Shown here: piece after piece, positions 1 to 11,377 of the stretch
Numbering within the stretch: position 1 is the first letter of the stretch
Layout: each line of letters starts with the position of its first letter
Assembly (NCBI RefSeq): GCF_020360975.1
Contig: NW_025408685.1
Coordinates: 124,001-188,000 of the forward strand
Length of the DNA stretch: 64,000 nt
Reading direction: 5' to 3'
DNA from: Hirsutella rhossiliensis
Lineage: Eukaryota > Ascomycota > Sordariomycetes > Hypocreales > Ophiocordycipitaceae
Position numbers and translations under genes: made by a program
Notes under the pieces: generated by a model
The model's input: the letters and a program-made list of their open reading frames with translations, nothing else
Told to the model about the DNA's origin: nothing
Database searches by the model: none

Positions 1-2
1 AG

Positions 3-980
3 CTTCGTGGTGCGTCTGATGACGAGCGATTCGAAATATGGAGGAAGCACAGCTTTATCGGCAAGCTTCATAACTTCTCTGTGTGGATTAACCGAAGCGA
101 CCAGCGACGGGAGCAACTGAAACGGTACATTCTGCAGGCGTACGATGAGGGCAGCATCGAGCGCCTCTACACAAGAGTCCTGGTCGACGGAGGCATCCGC
201 TGGAACTCTGCCTATGCTATGATTGAAAGGGCTCTCAAACTTCGTCACGCCATTAATCTATTCTTCCTCAACTACAGCTACAACGGCGACGGATACAATA
301 TCACTCAAGATATCCTCACTCCTCAGGACTGGATCGACCTGGGCCATTTCCTCAGCATTCTGAAGCCTTTCAAGGACCTGACTAAGCGCGTGGAAGGCCG
401 GGCAAACAAGGCTGGCCGAGAAGGGTCCCATGGTTCCCTCCACGAGACAATTGAATCGCTTGATGTCCTGTTCAAGAAGCTGCAGGAGGCGGGCAAGTTT
501 GCTGATGACCACCCTGACGCGGTTTCGACATACTACTCCCATGCCATTGATGCTGCCCGTCTCAAGCTTGAAGAATATTTTGGACTCACGGATGCCACGC
601 CCGCATACCGGTGCGCAGTTGCGCTGCATCCGGCAAACAAGTTCGCTTACTTCGAACTTGAGTGGAGCCACAACAAGCAATGGGTCAGCGAAGCAAAGAG
701 AGTGGTACAGGAGGCCTATGCGAAATACGAGGAGGCGGCTATGGAAGCGGAAGCAACAGAGAGATCACCGCGGACACGAGAGGAGGAAAATGAGGAGAGC
801 GCTTCAGACGATGCAGTAGGCCTAGACCTGCTCCAGCAAGCCCGGAAACGTCGTCAGAGGCTTGCTGCCGTCGCAGCATCAGGCACGCGCAGAAAGAAAC
901 GGGCAAGACTGACCTTCTGAGCTTGACGAGTTTATGGCTAGGACCACTAAGGCTGATCTAAAAGTCGAGGATCCTCTGGA
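3..980 (+). pseudogene. hAT transposase fragment, cut at the left edge and truncated at the 3' end
   Basis: The reading frame is already open at base 3 and runs to a stop at 918-920. The visible product has hAT landmarks: RWNSAYAMIERAL (the conserved RWNS motif) near residue 65, then a helical region ending in PAYRCAVALHPANKF, like the Y-A-A-x-x-LHP motif of hAT enzymes. After the stop, a shifted frame continues with ELDEFMARTTKADL and EDPLE, which resembles the run-up to the C-terminal hAT dimerisation domain. Homology then stops at about 980, where an unrelated repeat begins. So one frameshift lies near 915 and the dimerisation domain is missing. Its sequence differs from the two hAT families found later in the window. 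It is almost certainly inactive. Confidence 0.75.
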
Positions 981-1100
981 ATGCCTTGAGGAACGAAGTG
1001 CCTTTCGGAACGAAAGGACTTAAGGGTTCCTCCCCGGGGAAAAAAAAAATCGCCATGCCTTTCGGAACGAAAGGACTTAAGGGTTCCTTACGGTCGCACA
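981..1100. repeat. Short direct repeats shared with 62600-62912
   Basis: The motif CCTTTCGGAACGAAAGGACT followed by TAAGGGTTCC occurs twice here, at about 1005 and 1060, separated by an A-rich stretch. The same kind of unit (CCTTGAGGAACGA, then GTTCTTAGGGTTCCTCCCC, then an A-rich spacer) forms a longer tandem array near the other end of the window. The repeat cuts off the preceding hAT fragment. Its element of origin is not recognised. Confidence 0.6.
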
Positions 1101-1515
1101 TTAGGCAAGGTTGGCAAAAACCGCACCAAAAAAATACCGGCCACCGCATGCGTCACATCAGGCTAGTATACCTGCATCGCCTTTTGCAGCAATTGCGCAT
1201 CGCACATTTATCATACCTCTCGCATCAATATATGAGGCTTGAAGCAGATGCATTAGTCTTATGGAGCCTGCTGCTATTATATGCTGCTGCCTCTAGCAAC
1301 GTAAATGATATCTTTTCCCAATTCTGGGGCGGACTGTAAGCTGCAACTTTAGTATTAAAATCTTAAAACCATCATGTCCTCAAGCCCCGTACCGGTACAC
1401 AACACCCAAAAGAGATAATTCTTCGGTGACTCGATCCTGCAACTTCTTGCGCCTTTTTTGGGCTATAATCTAATCTGACGATGTGATACTACTCTTGCCT
1501 GGTTTGTGCAAATTG
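1101..1515. other. No gene recognised
   Basis: The stretch has no convincing reading frame and no clear structure. It is moderately AT-rich and contains no recognisable transposase or reverse-transcriptase motif. Confidence 0.4.
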
Positions 1516-1705
1516 TGTCGAGAAGAAGGTCCGAACGAGTTGAGGTCTCTAGGTCTCTCTAGGATATAAAAGGGGAGGGTTAGACGGATAAAGAACACAT
1601 GGAAATCACAGACTATCAGATCATCTGGGAATCTACCTATGAAAAGTCCCTTTATTCACTTCTATGCCCACTTTTGATCTCTCCTTCGCGAGAAATTGTG
1701 CTTCC
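1516..1705 (+). mobile_element. LTR fragment with a TATA box
   Basis: The segment starts with TGTCGAGAAGAAGG and carries GATATAAAAGGGG at about 1563, a plausible LTR promoter. Its start recurs at 62323-62372. Its second half (about 1604-1705, containing ATCATCTGGGAATCTACCTA) recurs in inverted orientation at about 2757-2853. Repetition plus a TG start and a TATA box suggest a retrotransposon LTR; no end or target duplication was identified. Confidence 0.5.
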
Positions 1706-2339
1706 GAGTCAAGGCATACAGCTATTATTACCGGTAGCACCTTGGCGCAGATGGTTGCATTACGAGATTCCAAGCGGCTCGGGTATACCCTGAATGTCTT
1801 CCTCTTCAAATAGTCGGAACTGGTGTTGAGCGCTTGGTGGAATAGCGTCGCCCTGAAGCCGTGTTTGAGCTCGTAAAAGAGTATGGTTCCGTTCGAGTAT
1901 TTGTTCCAGTTGCTCCTATAATATTTTAATTAGCATGTATATTTAAATCAAGATTGAAGTCACTTGCGTGTCTTGCCAGCCCGCCTCTTGGAGGCTCTGC
2001 TACCGCAAGGATAGGTTGGTGACCACTTTCCTGATGTTGCCGGATTCGATTGCGAAGTTGTATATATACCCCTGTTGGTGGAACGTTATGCCAATACACA
2101 TCGGAATAAGAAGGGGGTCACACACGAAGGTTCAAGATGCATGTTCTATATCTAAAGGGGCAGTCTGAAGGGGCTATTTATACAGGAGGTCTTAGGGACT
2201 TCTGGGGCTCCTGAGTAATGGGCTCTACCCACGCATACGTGGCTGTGCCCACGCATAAAAGGGGTTGCCTTCCTTACTCAGGAAGTCCTCATGCGTTCCT
2301 GCTACATAGGCCAGGAATCCCTTCTCCGGGTCCCTCCTA
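1706..2339. other. Non-coding, probably LTR-derived sequence
   Basis: No long reading frame is present. The segment from TGTCTTGCCAGCC (about 1969) to CCTCCTAACA (2340) begins with TG, ends with CA and contains TATTTATA, so it could be another LTR, but no target duplication supports this. Confidence 0.3.
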
Positions 2340-2858
2340 ACAGGGCTACCCTGGTCCACCGACAGTACCGTAGCGCGCGTCGTGTTGTAACCAGCGACAA
2401 GATCGCTGAGGGGAGCACCAAATTAGGCTTAGCCGTTGCTTCATCGGGTTAGACCATTGGAGCTCCAGGGCTGCCAATCGATCCAATCCAATCCAACTCT
2501 TCGAGAACTCGTAATCCTGTCGCGAAGCACGTCTGAGATCTTGAGCTCGGGGTGACCATAAGGGGTATACAGCTAAGGGCCCCGACAGGCTAGACAGAAA
2601 GGCAGCCTGCAGAGAGTTCTGAGGCTGCAGAAGGCTATTAGGAGACCGCATTAGGCAGCCACATAGGCTGTAGAGAGACTGCATATACGGGGGAAGCTGA
2701 AAGAGCCCTCGGCGACTAGGGAAAGTCAGTATGCAAAGGGGGGGGGCTGGGGAAAGGAGCCCAGCTCTCGCGAAGGAGAGATAAAAAGTGGGCATAAAAG
2801 TGAATAAAGGGACTTCTCGTAGGTAGATTCCCAGATGATCTGATATTCTGTGGTGTCA
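2340..2858 (-). mobile_element. LTR and leader remnant, minus orientation
   Basis: Read on the minus strand, this begins with the LTR-like segment also seen in plus orientation at 1604-1705. It continues with a non-coding stretch rich in CTGCAG and CTGCC motifs and ends at 2340. The two related arms form a long imperfect inverted repeat about 1 kb apart. A 149-codon minus-strand frame is present but resembles no known protein. The best reading is a decayed LTR-retrotransposon end. Confidence 0.4.
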
Positions 2859-3143
2859 CAGGCCCCGGGGCCGGCTGACCGGTCATCCGGTAATCGGATT
2901 ACCGCCCCGCCCCACGCAAAACCATGTCGTTTTCGAAGGCCCGACTGCGGGGCTGGCGTTTTCTTAGTCGGATTACCGCCATCGGACGACAAAATCGAAG
3001 GTCCGAGCCCGCGGGGCCCTGCGCGAGACCTTCGATTTCGGTCTCGTTCACGCGCGTTGCGCTCCACCTCCCACCTCCAACCTCCCTCCTCCACCTCCTC
3101 CACCTCCTCCATTGCCACCGTCGCGACGGCGACCGCCTGCACC

Positions 3144-4430
3144 ATGTCGAACGCGATAGAGGATCCCCGGGTCAGGGCGGCCATTGAGCACTACCTGTTA
3201 GATCTGGAGAACACCCAGCCGAAGAATACGAAGCGAAATTATCGTCCCAAGCAGGAAGAATGGAAGGCAAGCCCGCATGCGCGCCCTGCAATCTTCATGT
3301 AGATCCATGCATTGACTGCCTCACAGGAGTGGTGTCAAGCCAACTGGCCTGCGATCCCGGACGTTTGGCCGGCCTCAGTACCACAGGGCCAACAGCTACC
3401 GGGAGACCTGGTCGACGAAGGAAAGCTCTTGCTTTTCATGAAGGAGGTAGTGGCATCACGCCCTCCAAAGAAAGGAAAGAGGGTCGCCGATGAAAGAAAC
3501 GACACGTCGAGGCTCAGGAAGCCAAGAGGGCCGTGAAAAACCGTAGAGCACCATCAGGTAACAGGTGTTGATCACGGGATGTGGCCGTCGGACTGAGCCA
3601 GCCCATCATACTAACACCCAGCTTCCCCCAGCAGATACCATCGTTGTAGGTGGCGGAGGTAGCGAATACGAGTCAGACTCCGACTTGGAGTTGTATGAGT
3701 CCACGCTCAAACTACAGTATAATACTGTACGGGGCTACGTCTCGGCCATACAGATGCTTTACGACGAGCAGAAGAGCCGGGGTCAATCCTGCGGCCCGGC
3801 CACAGGAGTGGCGCTGAAGGCGCTCAAGCGCAGCATTCTTGCAACGACTTGGAGCCGGAAGAGGAAGGAGTACATGGACAGGGGAGTTGGAATTCTGAGA
3901 GATATGTATGCGCCGGCGCAGATACCCGACCACACCAACGTGGCATGGTCCGAGAGGAAAGAGATCGCCTGCGCCCTGAGGACGCAGGTGGACTTCTGCT
4001 CGGGAACCACATGCTACTGCGGTCTGGCAACCGCCTGCCGATGGAGTTGGCAGACTGCTTTCCCCTGGACTTACCCAACGAGGGCTTCAAGGCCCAGGGG
4101 TATACCACAAAGGCGCTGGTTGTCGTGATGAACTGTGGGAGGACCAACCAGCACGGCCGCATGGAGTACGGATCTCCTTTTCGGCATCGATATCCCAGGT
4201 CTTGTCTCATCGGCGCCCTCGCGTTCTGGCTTTTCTGGCGCTGGCAGGTAGAAAAGGCGGAAAGGTTTCCCGTCTTCCAAAGAAGCGAAGACTGGTATGA
4301 AACGAAGGTGCTCCGCCGATCGGCGAAAGAGCCTCAAGGTAAGCATGATGGCATTCACCAGGATCCGATAACTCAGAGGGTCCATCGACCCTTTCATTAT
4401 AGCATGCGACAATTCTATCTTCCAGATTGA
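3144..4430 (+). pseudogene. Crypton-type tyrosine recombinase-like pseudogene (CBF3/Ndc10 domain-2-like)
   Basis: Starting at ATG 3144 the product opens MSNAIEDPRVRAAIEHYLLD and contains NYRPKQEEWK. A 60-nt intron with a GC donor (3267-3326, GCAAGC...CACAG) joins WK to EWC, giving the usual Crypton N-terminal pattern. GDLVDEGKLLLFMKEVV follows. A second intron is at 3558-3631, with branch site TACTAAC. Then come LKLQYNTVRGYVSAIQMLY and, in another frame, LLGNHMLLRSGNRLPMELAD through FWLFWRW and RSEDWYE. These match the CBF3 subunit domain-2 family, which is related to Crypton recombinases. Single-base frameshifts lie near 3490 and 3995, where VDF should run into LLGNH. A likely third intron is at 4339-4402. 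The 3' end runs into the convergent MYND gene. Confidence 0.72.
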
Positions 4431-5450
4431 AAAGCTGCAGAAGCACGATCTTGGTAGGCTGCAGCAGCGTCTCCCATCATCTGGAAGCGTTCAAACATCG
4501 TGTCCGTCCTGAGGTCCCGGTTGATCTTGTCTCGGTTCCATGAATTCACACGATCCCCCGCCAGCCCTCTCGGGTCAGGGTTGCTGGCTCGTCTCTCGAG
4601 CCACTGCCGACGCTCCCTCTGCTCCTTAGTTGGGCTTTGGTTTCGGTAGGCCGCTTTGACATCTTCCCATCCCCTTGCACTGCCTGAGTCTTCTGCTACG
4701 TAGTGGCCAGACCCATCCAAGCAGATAAAGTCGGGGGTGGGATCGGCACGTCCCAATACTGTTAAATAGTGTTCCCAGTTATCACCAAAGTCGTAGGTAT
4801 AAACAATCTGACGACCTGGCTCAAGTGTTAGGAAAGGGGCGGTAAGGAGACTCGGCTGATGCACACATACTTTGGAACCGTACATCGTCAAATAACTCGA
4901 ACAGCTTGTACTTGTCGGCTTTCCTCTCTGGTGTGTTGGGATGACGCCTCATCGGCTCGTGCATGCGATCGATGCCGGAGAACATGGTCTGCTTAGCCGG
5001 GTCGACAACACGAAAGAGATACTGCCTCGGCGCGGAAGCCGGAGGAAGTTGATCACCCGTCGGACCCATGGCGTTGCGTCTGATGATGATCTCCATGATG
5101 TCATCGGGCTCGCGGTAATCTGGGTCCACGACAGCGAAGTCGAACGAATGCGTGGTGGCCCAGCCAAACGCTGTTTGCAGTGCCAGATGAAGCATGTAGA
5201 AGACGGTGTGCGCGGGGCACGACAAGGTGCGCGTCACGGGCGGGTTCGTAATGTGCTCCGGGGCCAGGTGGAACTTGATTATGTAGTTGGGCCGGACGCA
5301 GACCCCTTTGTGAGACGACCAGGCCGCGGACTGACACTCAGGCGAGCAGTATGCTGTCCGGCGGCATCTGGAGCACAGCCGGAGGGAGTTGGAGTCTGAG
5401 GGCGACGACGTTGTGCAGGCGGCATTGCCGCACTTGTCCATAGATGTCAT
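4415..5450 (-). CDS. MYND zinc-finger protein with a pRiA4b ORF-3-like domain
   Basis: The gene has two exons: 5450-4884 and 4807-4415. The intron (4808-4883, 76 nt) has donor GTACGG and acceptor GTCAG, and splicing restores the frame from FELFDD to IVYTYDFGDNWEH. The protein is about 319 aa. The N-terminus is a MYND finger: CGNAAC, then CSRC, then YCSPEC, then AWSSHKGVC. The remainder resembles the pRiA4b ORF-3 family, including the signature YDFGDNWEHYLTVLG. MYND fingers usually bind proteins; the second domain has no established function. No frame defect was found, unlike most neighbours. The 3' end overlaps the decayed Crypton by about 15 bp. It is likely a resident gene; ATG 5438 is an alternative start. 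Confidence 0.82.
4808..4883 (-). other. Intron of the MYND gene
   Basis: On the minus strand this runs from GTACGG to GTCGTCAG with CCTAAC as branch site. A nearer AG (in GAGCCAG) would leave the wrong phase, so the last AG is preferred. Removing 76 nt joins two frames that both match the pRiA4b ORF-3 family. Confidence 0.75.
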
Positions 5451-7162
5451 CTGTCAGAGGGGCCACCCTTGATCGGAAGCCGCGAGGATACAGGTAGCTG
5501 GCCCGTGATCAAGAGCGCAGTGGAAGAAAGGACCGAAGTTGACTGGAGTTGTGTGGCGGTTTCTCGTGCACCCTGTCCTTAGGGCATGACATGGATCTTA
5601 GCCCCGCACGGGGTGGCTCCAGACATCTACCCGCGCCACGTCCCACTTTATTGGCACTCGTACCGGAGACCGGCCCCTTCCAGGGCCCGCCAATGCCTTG
5701 AGGAACGGAACTGGAGTTGGGCGGGGTTGCAGGGGAGCAGGCATCAACGCGCTCGCTGGGCCGGAAATGCTGTGTCTAAGGTTACCACTGAAAAGAGGCT
5801 CTCTATCTTTGCACGCAGATAACGCCGCCAGGAGAATTTTCGAAATAACGTGCTAAAATACGTCATTTCTATATCGTTTAAACCGTCTTCTACCGCCTAT
5901 TATAAAGCACCCATCTCAGCCTCACGCATCCCGTTGCGCGCCGTGCGAGGCGTAGTAAAGATGCAGCCGGAAGGTGTCAGAACAACGGGAGCAGGGGTCA
6001 CGTGCGATAGGGAGATAAGCAGATGACTCATTGGAATAGAGCCCGAGAGACCCCAAAAAGGGGCCCCGGGCGCGCTCCGGAGAAGAACACACACAATACA
6101 CACATGTCTGCAAGCCTAATCGGCCTGCACTCCCACATACGATTGTTCCACTGCATCACAACTGTGCATTTCCTATTCAGGATCACCTATAACCTTCGGT
6201 TCTGACAGAAGGCGGCCAAGCCGCCCTCTTTAGAGGCGCGGAAGAGTCTTCCCTGCTTACTCAGACCAACCCGATGCCCCAGCAAACCGGCCCCATCGCC
6301 GACGCTACAGTAGCACCGACCCTTAACGCCGAAGAACTCATCGAGGACCAACTACTCGTCCCACAGACCCACGTAAAGTGGGTCCTCACCACCTGTCTGT
6401 GTCAACCACCTGGCTGTGTCACTTTACGGCTTCAACGCCAACTTAATTTAATAATAAAACGGCAAAAAAAGTTAAAAATTGATGCATACGATAATTGAAT
6501 ACTGGCCGCAATAGTCTACCTATTTTTGACTTTTGTAGCTTATAAAGCTGATCGTTGGGCTTCTTTTTCGGCTTTCTTAGCCGCCCGGGCAGCACACTGG
6601 AAAGGCACTACCCGTCCTCCTTTAACCACGTGCAATTATATCACCAACTAGAGAACCCGGTTCAATGCTGCTCGCCATCCACCACGGTAGCCATCTTGCC
6701 CTCAAATTTCTCCTGCTTGAAACGACCAAAACAAAGCTTGAGGCTCGTCGGCCACTAGCTGCGTGCCTTCCCTGGAACAACCTTTGGTGACCAGGCTGTA
6801 TATGGATTCAATGACTGCTGAGCAGAACAGACATCCTGACTAGCCTCTGGGAGCTAGCTTGACTCTGCGTGGCCGCTTCCCCACAAACCTGAACCTGGAC
6901 ATCCTTGGAATCGACCTATGAGGATCGCCGCTACTGTGGGCGGAACGACACACCTCAATTGCACAGCCGAGCGAGTCCCTGGCTGGGTACCTGTTTCAAT
7001 ATCATCAGCAGACGCCTAAGCTTGTCCTCGGCTCGAAACTGAGTCGAGCCCATGTTCCCGACTCGTTTTGCGCCCGACTCGACGAGCGGAGCGGGAGCCG
7101 AAATCAGGTTTGAAGAAACAGATCTTCAAAACAGCGCACATCACTATATACTGACTCGTCGA
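5451..7162. other. Intergenic, upstream of the MYND gene; no gene recognised
   Basis: The first few hundred bases presumably hold the MYND promoter. A 74-codon frame starting MPQQTGPIADATVAP (6274-6498) has no recognised relative. The stretch near 7020-7150 is rich in GACTCG and GCTCG words. No transposase or retroelement motif was found. Confidence 0.4.
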
Positions 7163-7170
7163 GCTCGGAG
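7163..7170. repeat. Left 8-bp target duplication of the outer hAT
   Basis: GCTCGGAG here is repeated exactly at 12225-12232, directly outside the inverted ends of the element. Eight base pairs is the hAT target-duplication size. Confidence 0.85.
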
Positions 7171-7502
7171 CAGGGTGGTTTTCCATATCTAAATATGGAA
7201 ATACCCTTTCCATGAATGGCATGGAATAGGTATGGATATGGATCCATGTATTTCCATACTATTGGCTGAACCACGCCACTAACAAGGGTTCCTACAGGGG
7301 GCTACCTACAGGGGCTGTGGGCCTGGAACCCCCGCTACAAATCCGCACATCCACAAAATCAGCCTCACCACCAACCCATTATCACCTGGCGACAATGGAT
7401 TCTGAGCCTGTGTTAGTTATGTTTCTTCGATTCTGAATCCATTGCTTCGGATTCATTCGCGTCTATATCTCCCAAGACAAGAGAAAAACCTGCTTTTGGA
7501 TC

Positions 7503-8089
7503 ATGAAAACATGCTCATCTGGCAGTAATGTACTGGTAGTAAAAGGGTTAGGGGAAGCGGAGTTCAAAGGCAGGAACCGCCTCATATATTATCTTTATTG
7601 TCCCCAGAATGATCCCTACAGTACTTCTGTCACCGCCAGCTTTCTAAAACACCCTGAGGGCAAGAAAGTATGTCATCAACGTCGCAGAGAATTTATCTCC
7701 TCTTCAACCGTCCATCATCGAAGGATTTGATCAACTCTACGGGCAAGCGTGGGATCTGGGGCCTGGGCCGTGTCTTCAAAGGCTACCTTGACCAAGAAAT
7801 TATCAATAAAGAGAATTCGCCCTATTACGCCGCTTCTTTGGTCCTTCATCCAAGCTATCGCACGACGTACATCCACTCAAATTAGAAGAAGTGGCATAAA
7901 ACTGCTTTCAAACGGGTCAAAGACCTTTGCTACTCTTACCGAAATACAAACGACGGTACAATTTCGTATCATGTACTGGACGAAGAAGAAGACAATGGCC
8001 TTGATGCATTTGATCGTATTTCAAGAAATCTGCAGAATTGTGCTCGACCTACAAGTCAAGACGAGTATGAAGATTACATCTCAGGCAGC
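7503..8089 (+). pseudogene. Outer hAT transposase, part before the inner insertion
   Basis: In the frame of 7670-8114 the product reads SPYYAASLVLHPSYRTTYIHSN, then a TAG where hAT proteins have tryptophan, then KKWHKTAFKRVKDL and DEEEDNGLDAF, ending in DEYEDYISG. This is the hAT region just upstream of the dimerisation domain. The TGG-to-TAG change is a single transition, compatible with RIP or ordinary decay. The frame is cut at 8090 by the inner element's terminal repeat and resumes at 11649. Confidence 0.7.
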
Positions 8090-8104
8090 GCTCCTAATAG
8101 TGCA

Positions 8105-8345
8105 GACCGTTTAGCGCACTATTAGTGCACACTGCAGTTTGCACTGCTTAGTCAGCACACTGCCAGTGCAGTGTAACCGTTTGGCAACGCACTGCTGGTC
8201 CAGTGAGGCCTCCTCCACACTGCTGGTTCAGTGAGGCTTCCCGCCACACTGCTGGTTCAGTGCGGCTCCCGTCAAACTGCCCCATAGTTCAGTGCGAGCG
8301 TCGCGCACTATCAGTGTCACCATCAGTGTGACGAGTGTGACTTGT
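8105..8345. repeat. Left subterminal repeats of hAT copy 1
   Basis: Several copies of CACTGCTGGTTCAGTG and shorter variants (GGTCCAGTG, TAGTTCAGTG) lie inside the left terminal repeat. Similar motifs fill 11410-11633 at the other end and both ends of copy 2. hAT transposases commonly bind such subterminal repeats; binding here is inferred. Confidence 0.65.
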
Positions 8346-9090
8346 GTGATAGAGCTAAACTTGGACGTTTGACCATTAACGTAATTCCTGGCCTACTTAC
8401 AACGAGTCAATCGCTGATTAAACGGCGGGATGCGTTCTTGCTCAATTTTACAAACCATCTAGCTCTTACGAGATATCAAAGTGTTGCCAGGGCAGAACGA
8501 GCCTCTGCGTAGCTTTCATCTCATGTCTTTAGGGTAGCATCTGGTCACACTTCCCATACTCTGCTAGGCAGAACTTGACGTTGAAGCCTTTCCTCAGTTC
8601 ACCTTGCCCCCGCCGACAAACACGAAACAGACGCGACAGGGTAAAAGCAGATCAGATGTGCAATATTTATTGCGCTCTCCAATCGCCAGACCGCTTCACG
8701 ATCACTGAACTTTACCGCTCGACTAGTCTTGATGAAGCAAGCCACCGGCTTCCAATCATCCAACCTTGAGGGATGTGATTGGACGTCAAGCTCATTCTGG
8801 GACGCCCGATTTTGGCCTTAATCTGACCAACTTGACCAATAGCGAGCCGGAACAAAGAGCTGCAGTCTCTTGAGCGCTTTACTGAACCGAATTCACGCTT
8901 GCATGCGTATGAATCGCGCCGTGACGCGCCAGACTATTTTATCAGGGCCTCGTCGCGCTTTGCAGTGTCCCAATTTCTACGGCAATGACTCCCTGTTCCG
9001 TAGTTGCGGTCGTTCCCGTACCAAGATTGCCGACTTCGACACGCCCAAGACGTTTCTTCAGTATCTGATCGCCTCCAAGTTCGCGACATC

Positions 9091-11377
9091 ATGGACAACT
9101 TCACTCAGGCGGATGCGGCCGACTGCGCAAGTGACACTGCCGCCTCATCATCGCCAACACCGTCCACTTTGTCCCCACTGAACAGTTGCCGCCAGCATAT
9201 TTCGCCCGTTTGGCAAATTTGCCGAAGAGAGGAAGGGAAAAATTATGCGGCAGCTTGGACCGACGCAAACGGGACGAAATGGTGGCACTGTCAACCCTGC
9301 TGGAATAAGAAAGAGCCAAAAAGTACAATTACTCTGGCGGTTCATCCGCCATTGTCAACCACTTGCGCAAGGAGCACCGAATCATGCTTCCCGGAAGACA
9401 AGAAAACAGGCGAGAAGTGACGCAAACTCGACTTGGTGACATCACCGCATTTTCGGCCGATGAGGCCCAGGTTTCAAGAAACGCAAGGCGACAGTGGCTG
9501 AAAATGCCCTTGACCGGCCCATGTTTCGCGAGCTTTACTGTCGCTACGTTGTAGCCTGCAGTCTGCCATTCACTCATGTTGAGCAGCCAGCTTTTCGCGA
9601 CTTGATACAATACATTTGTCCGGCTGCGAATGATCTTCTTCCGACATCTGGGGATACCATTAGAAGCGATTTGCAAAGAGGCTACGATGGCAAACGGGAG
9701 TTTGTCAGACGTGCACTACAAAATGCTCTCTCGTCGATACACATTGTTCCAGACAACTGGACATCGCCGAATCATTTGGGCGTGATAGGATTCACGGTTC
9801 AGTTCGTCACCGAGGATCATGGTCTGCTGTCCTTGGTGGTCAGGATCAAAGAACTTCAAGGACAGCACAGTGGTGAGAATATGGCGGAAGCCATCATGGA
9901 GTTTGTGCGAGAGTATGGAATATCCTCCAAGATTGGTTACTTCATGATGGATAACGCATCCAATATGAACACAATGATCGACAAAGTCAGCGACGACCTG
10001 GAACGTGAGTTCGACGTTTTCTACGACCCCCTCCAGCATCGACTTCGCTGTTTCGGCCACATCATCAATCTGGCGGTGATGGAATTCCTCATAGGTAAGC
10101 GTCCGCGCACGATCGAGTCCTATCACGGCCCATCCGAAGATGAGATCGAACAGTGGCGGACACGAGGGGCGATAGGGAAAGTACATAACATCGTTGTCTT
10201 CATCACATGGACTCCTCAACGGCTCCAAAAGTTCACAGGTCTCAGTGATGGTCTGCGGCTTCGGCGGGATAACGACACCCGTTGGAACTCGTGGTACAAC
10301 ATGGTCGAATGGGTTCTCAGACCAAAAATTCGTCAAGCCATTACTGTGTTCTGCTCCGAGGAGCCTGCGCTGCAAGAAGATGCCTTGCACCCGTGCGATT
10401 GGATTGTTTTGGCTGAGATCCATAAATTCCTCGAGCCCTTTCACGACGCTACTATTGCCAACGAAAGCTGGAAAAAGTCCATTTCCGATGTCCTACCTAC
10501 CATGGACTACCTTTTGCACCATATCGAAGCAGCCAGAAATACGAGCGATATACCTCACCTAGCCACGATGATGGAGACAGCATGGGCAAAATTAGCCGAC
10601 TACTACGAGCTCACAGAAGATTCACCTGTCTATTCGGCCGCGACAGTCTTGAATCCTTCTCTCAAGTGGACATACATGGAAAAGACCTGGGAAGACAGGC
10701 AAGAGTGGATTGAAAGAGCGAAGGCTCGCGTTGGGCAGTTGTGGAGAGATGAATACAAACCGGCCTCGCAGTGCTGCATTACCAGACCAATTCCTGAACA
10801 AAGACCAGATGCAAAACGGCCAAACGGATACAAAATATGGATGAAAGAGCAGAAGGCTACGATTTTCAGCATGGATGATGACGAGTATGATGTGTACTGT
10901 CGCGAACCTGTAATCATGGTATCGGACCCGCTCAAATGGTGGCTGGATCCAGCGCAGCGGCGACGATTTCCCGGCCTATCCTTGATGGCTATAGACATTC
11001 TGTCAATCGCGCCGATGTCGGCGGAAACGGAGCGACTCTTCTCTAAGGCTAAGTTATCAGTGACCGATCAGCGAGGTTCTATCAACGTCGAAACACTCAA
11101 TCTTCTGGAATGCCTCAGGTCTTGGGATAATAGCGCACTGATACTTCCGACAGAGGTAAGTTCCCAACCAACGAAATGGAGACCAGCTTCTTACGAGTGC
11201 ATTTCAAGTGTCAATACATGGACGGCAGCCACGACACCATCGAACGCGTCAGCTCTGAAGCCTAAGATTCAGGTCTCGAGGACGAAAGTCAGCATCGGCT
11301 TGGTAGAACGTGATGCATTTGAAGCAATGAGGGATTCATGGGCACATGGGCGGCCTAAGGCGGAAATAACGTCTTGA
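9091..11377 (+). pseudogene. hAT transposase with BED finger (copy 1), two frameshifts
   Basis: Three frames together encode a full hAT transposase of about 760 aa. First comes a BED-type zinc finger (SPVWQICRREEGKNY, WWHCQPCW, then the conserved HLRKEH in the next frame). The long frame 9494-11377 carries the catalytic core: FMMDNASNMNTM, RLRCFGHIINLAV, DTRWNSWYNM and the C-terminal dimerisation region (DPLKWWLDPAQRRRFPGLS, IAPMSAETERLFSKAK). The breaks lie near 9316 and 9487. At each, one added base, apparently an A within an A-run, restores the reading shown intact in copy 2. The enzyme may be functional if these are base-calling errors. Confidence 0.82.

Noticed and set aside
4071..4412. 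Minus-strand frame over the Crypton
   Set aside because: It overlaps well-matched recombinase coding sequence on the plus strand and has no motif of its own.
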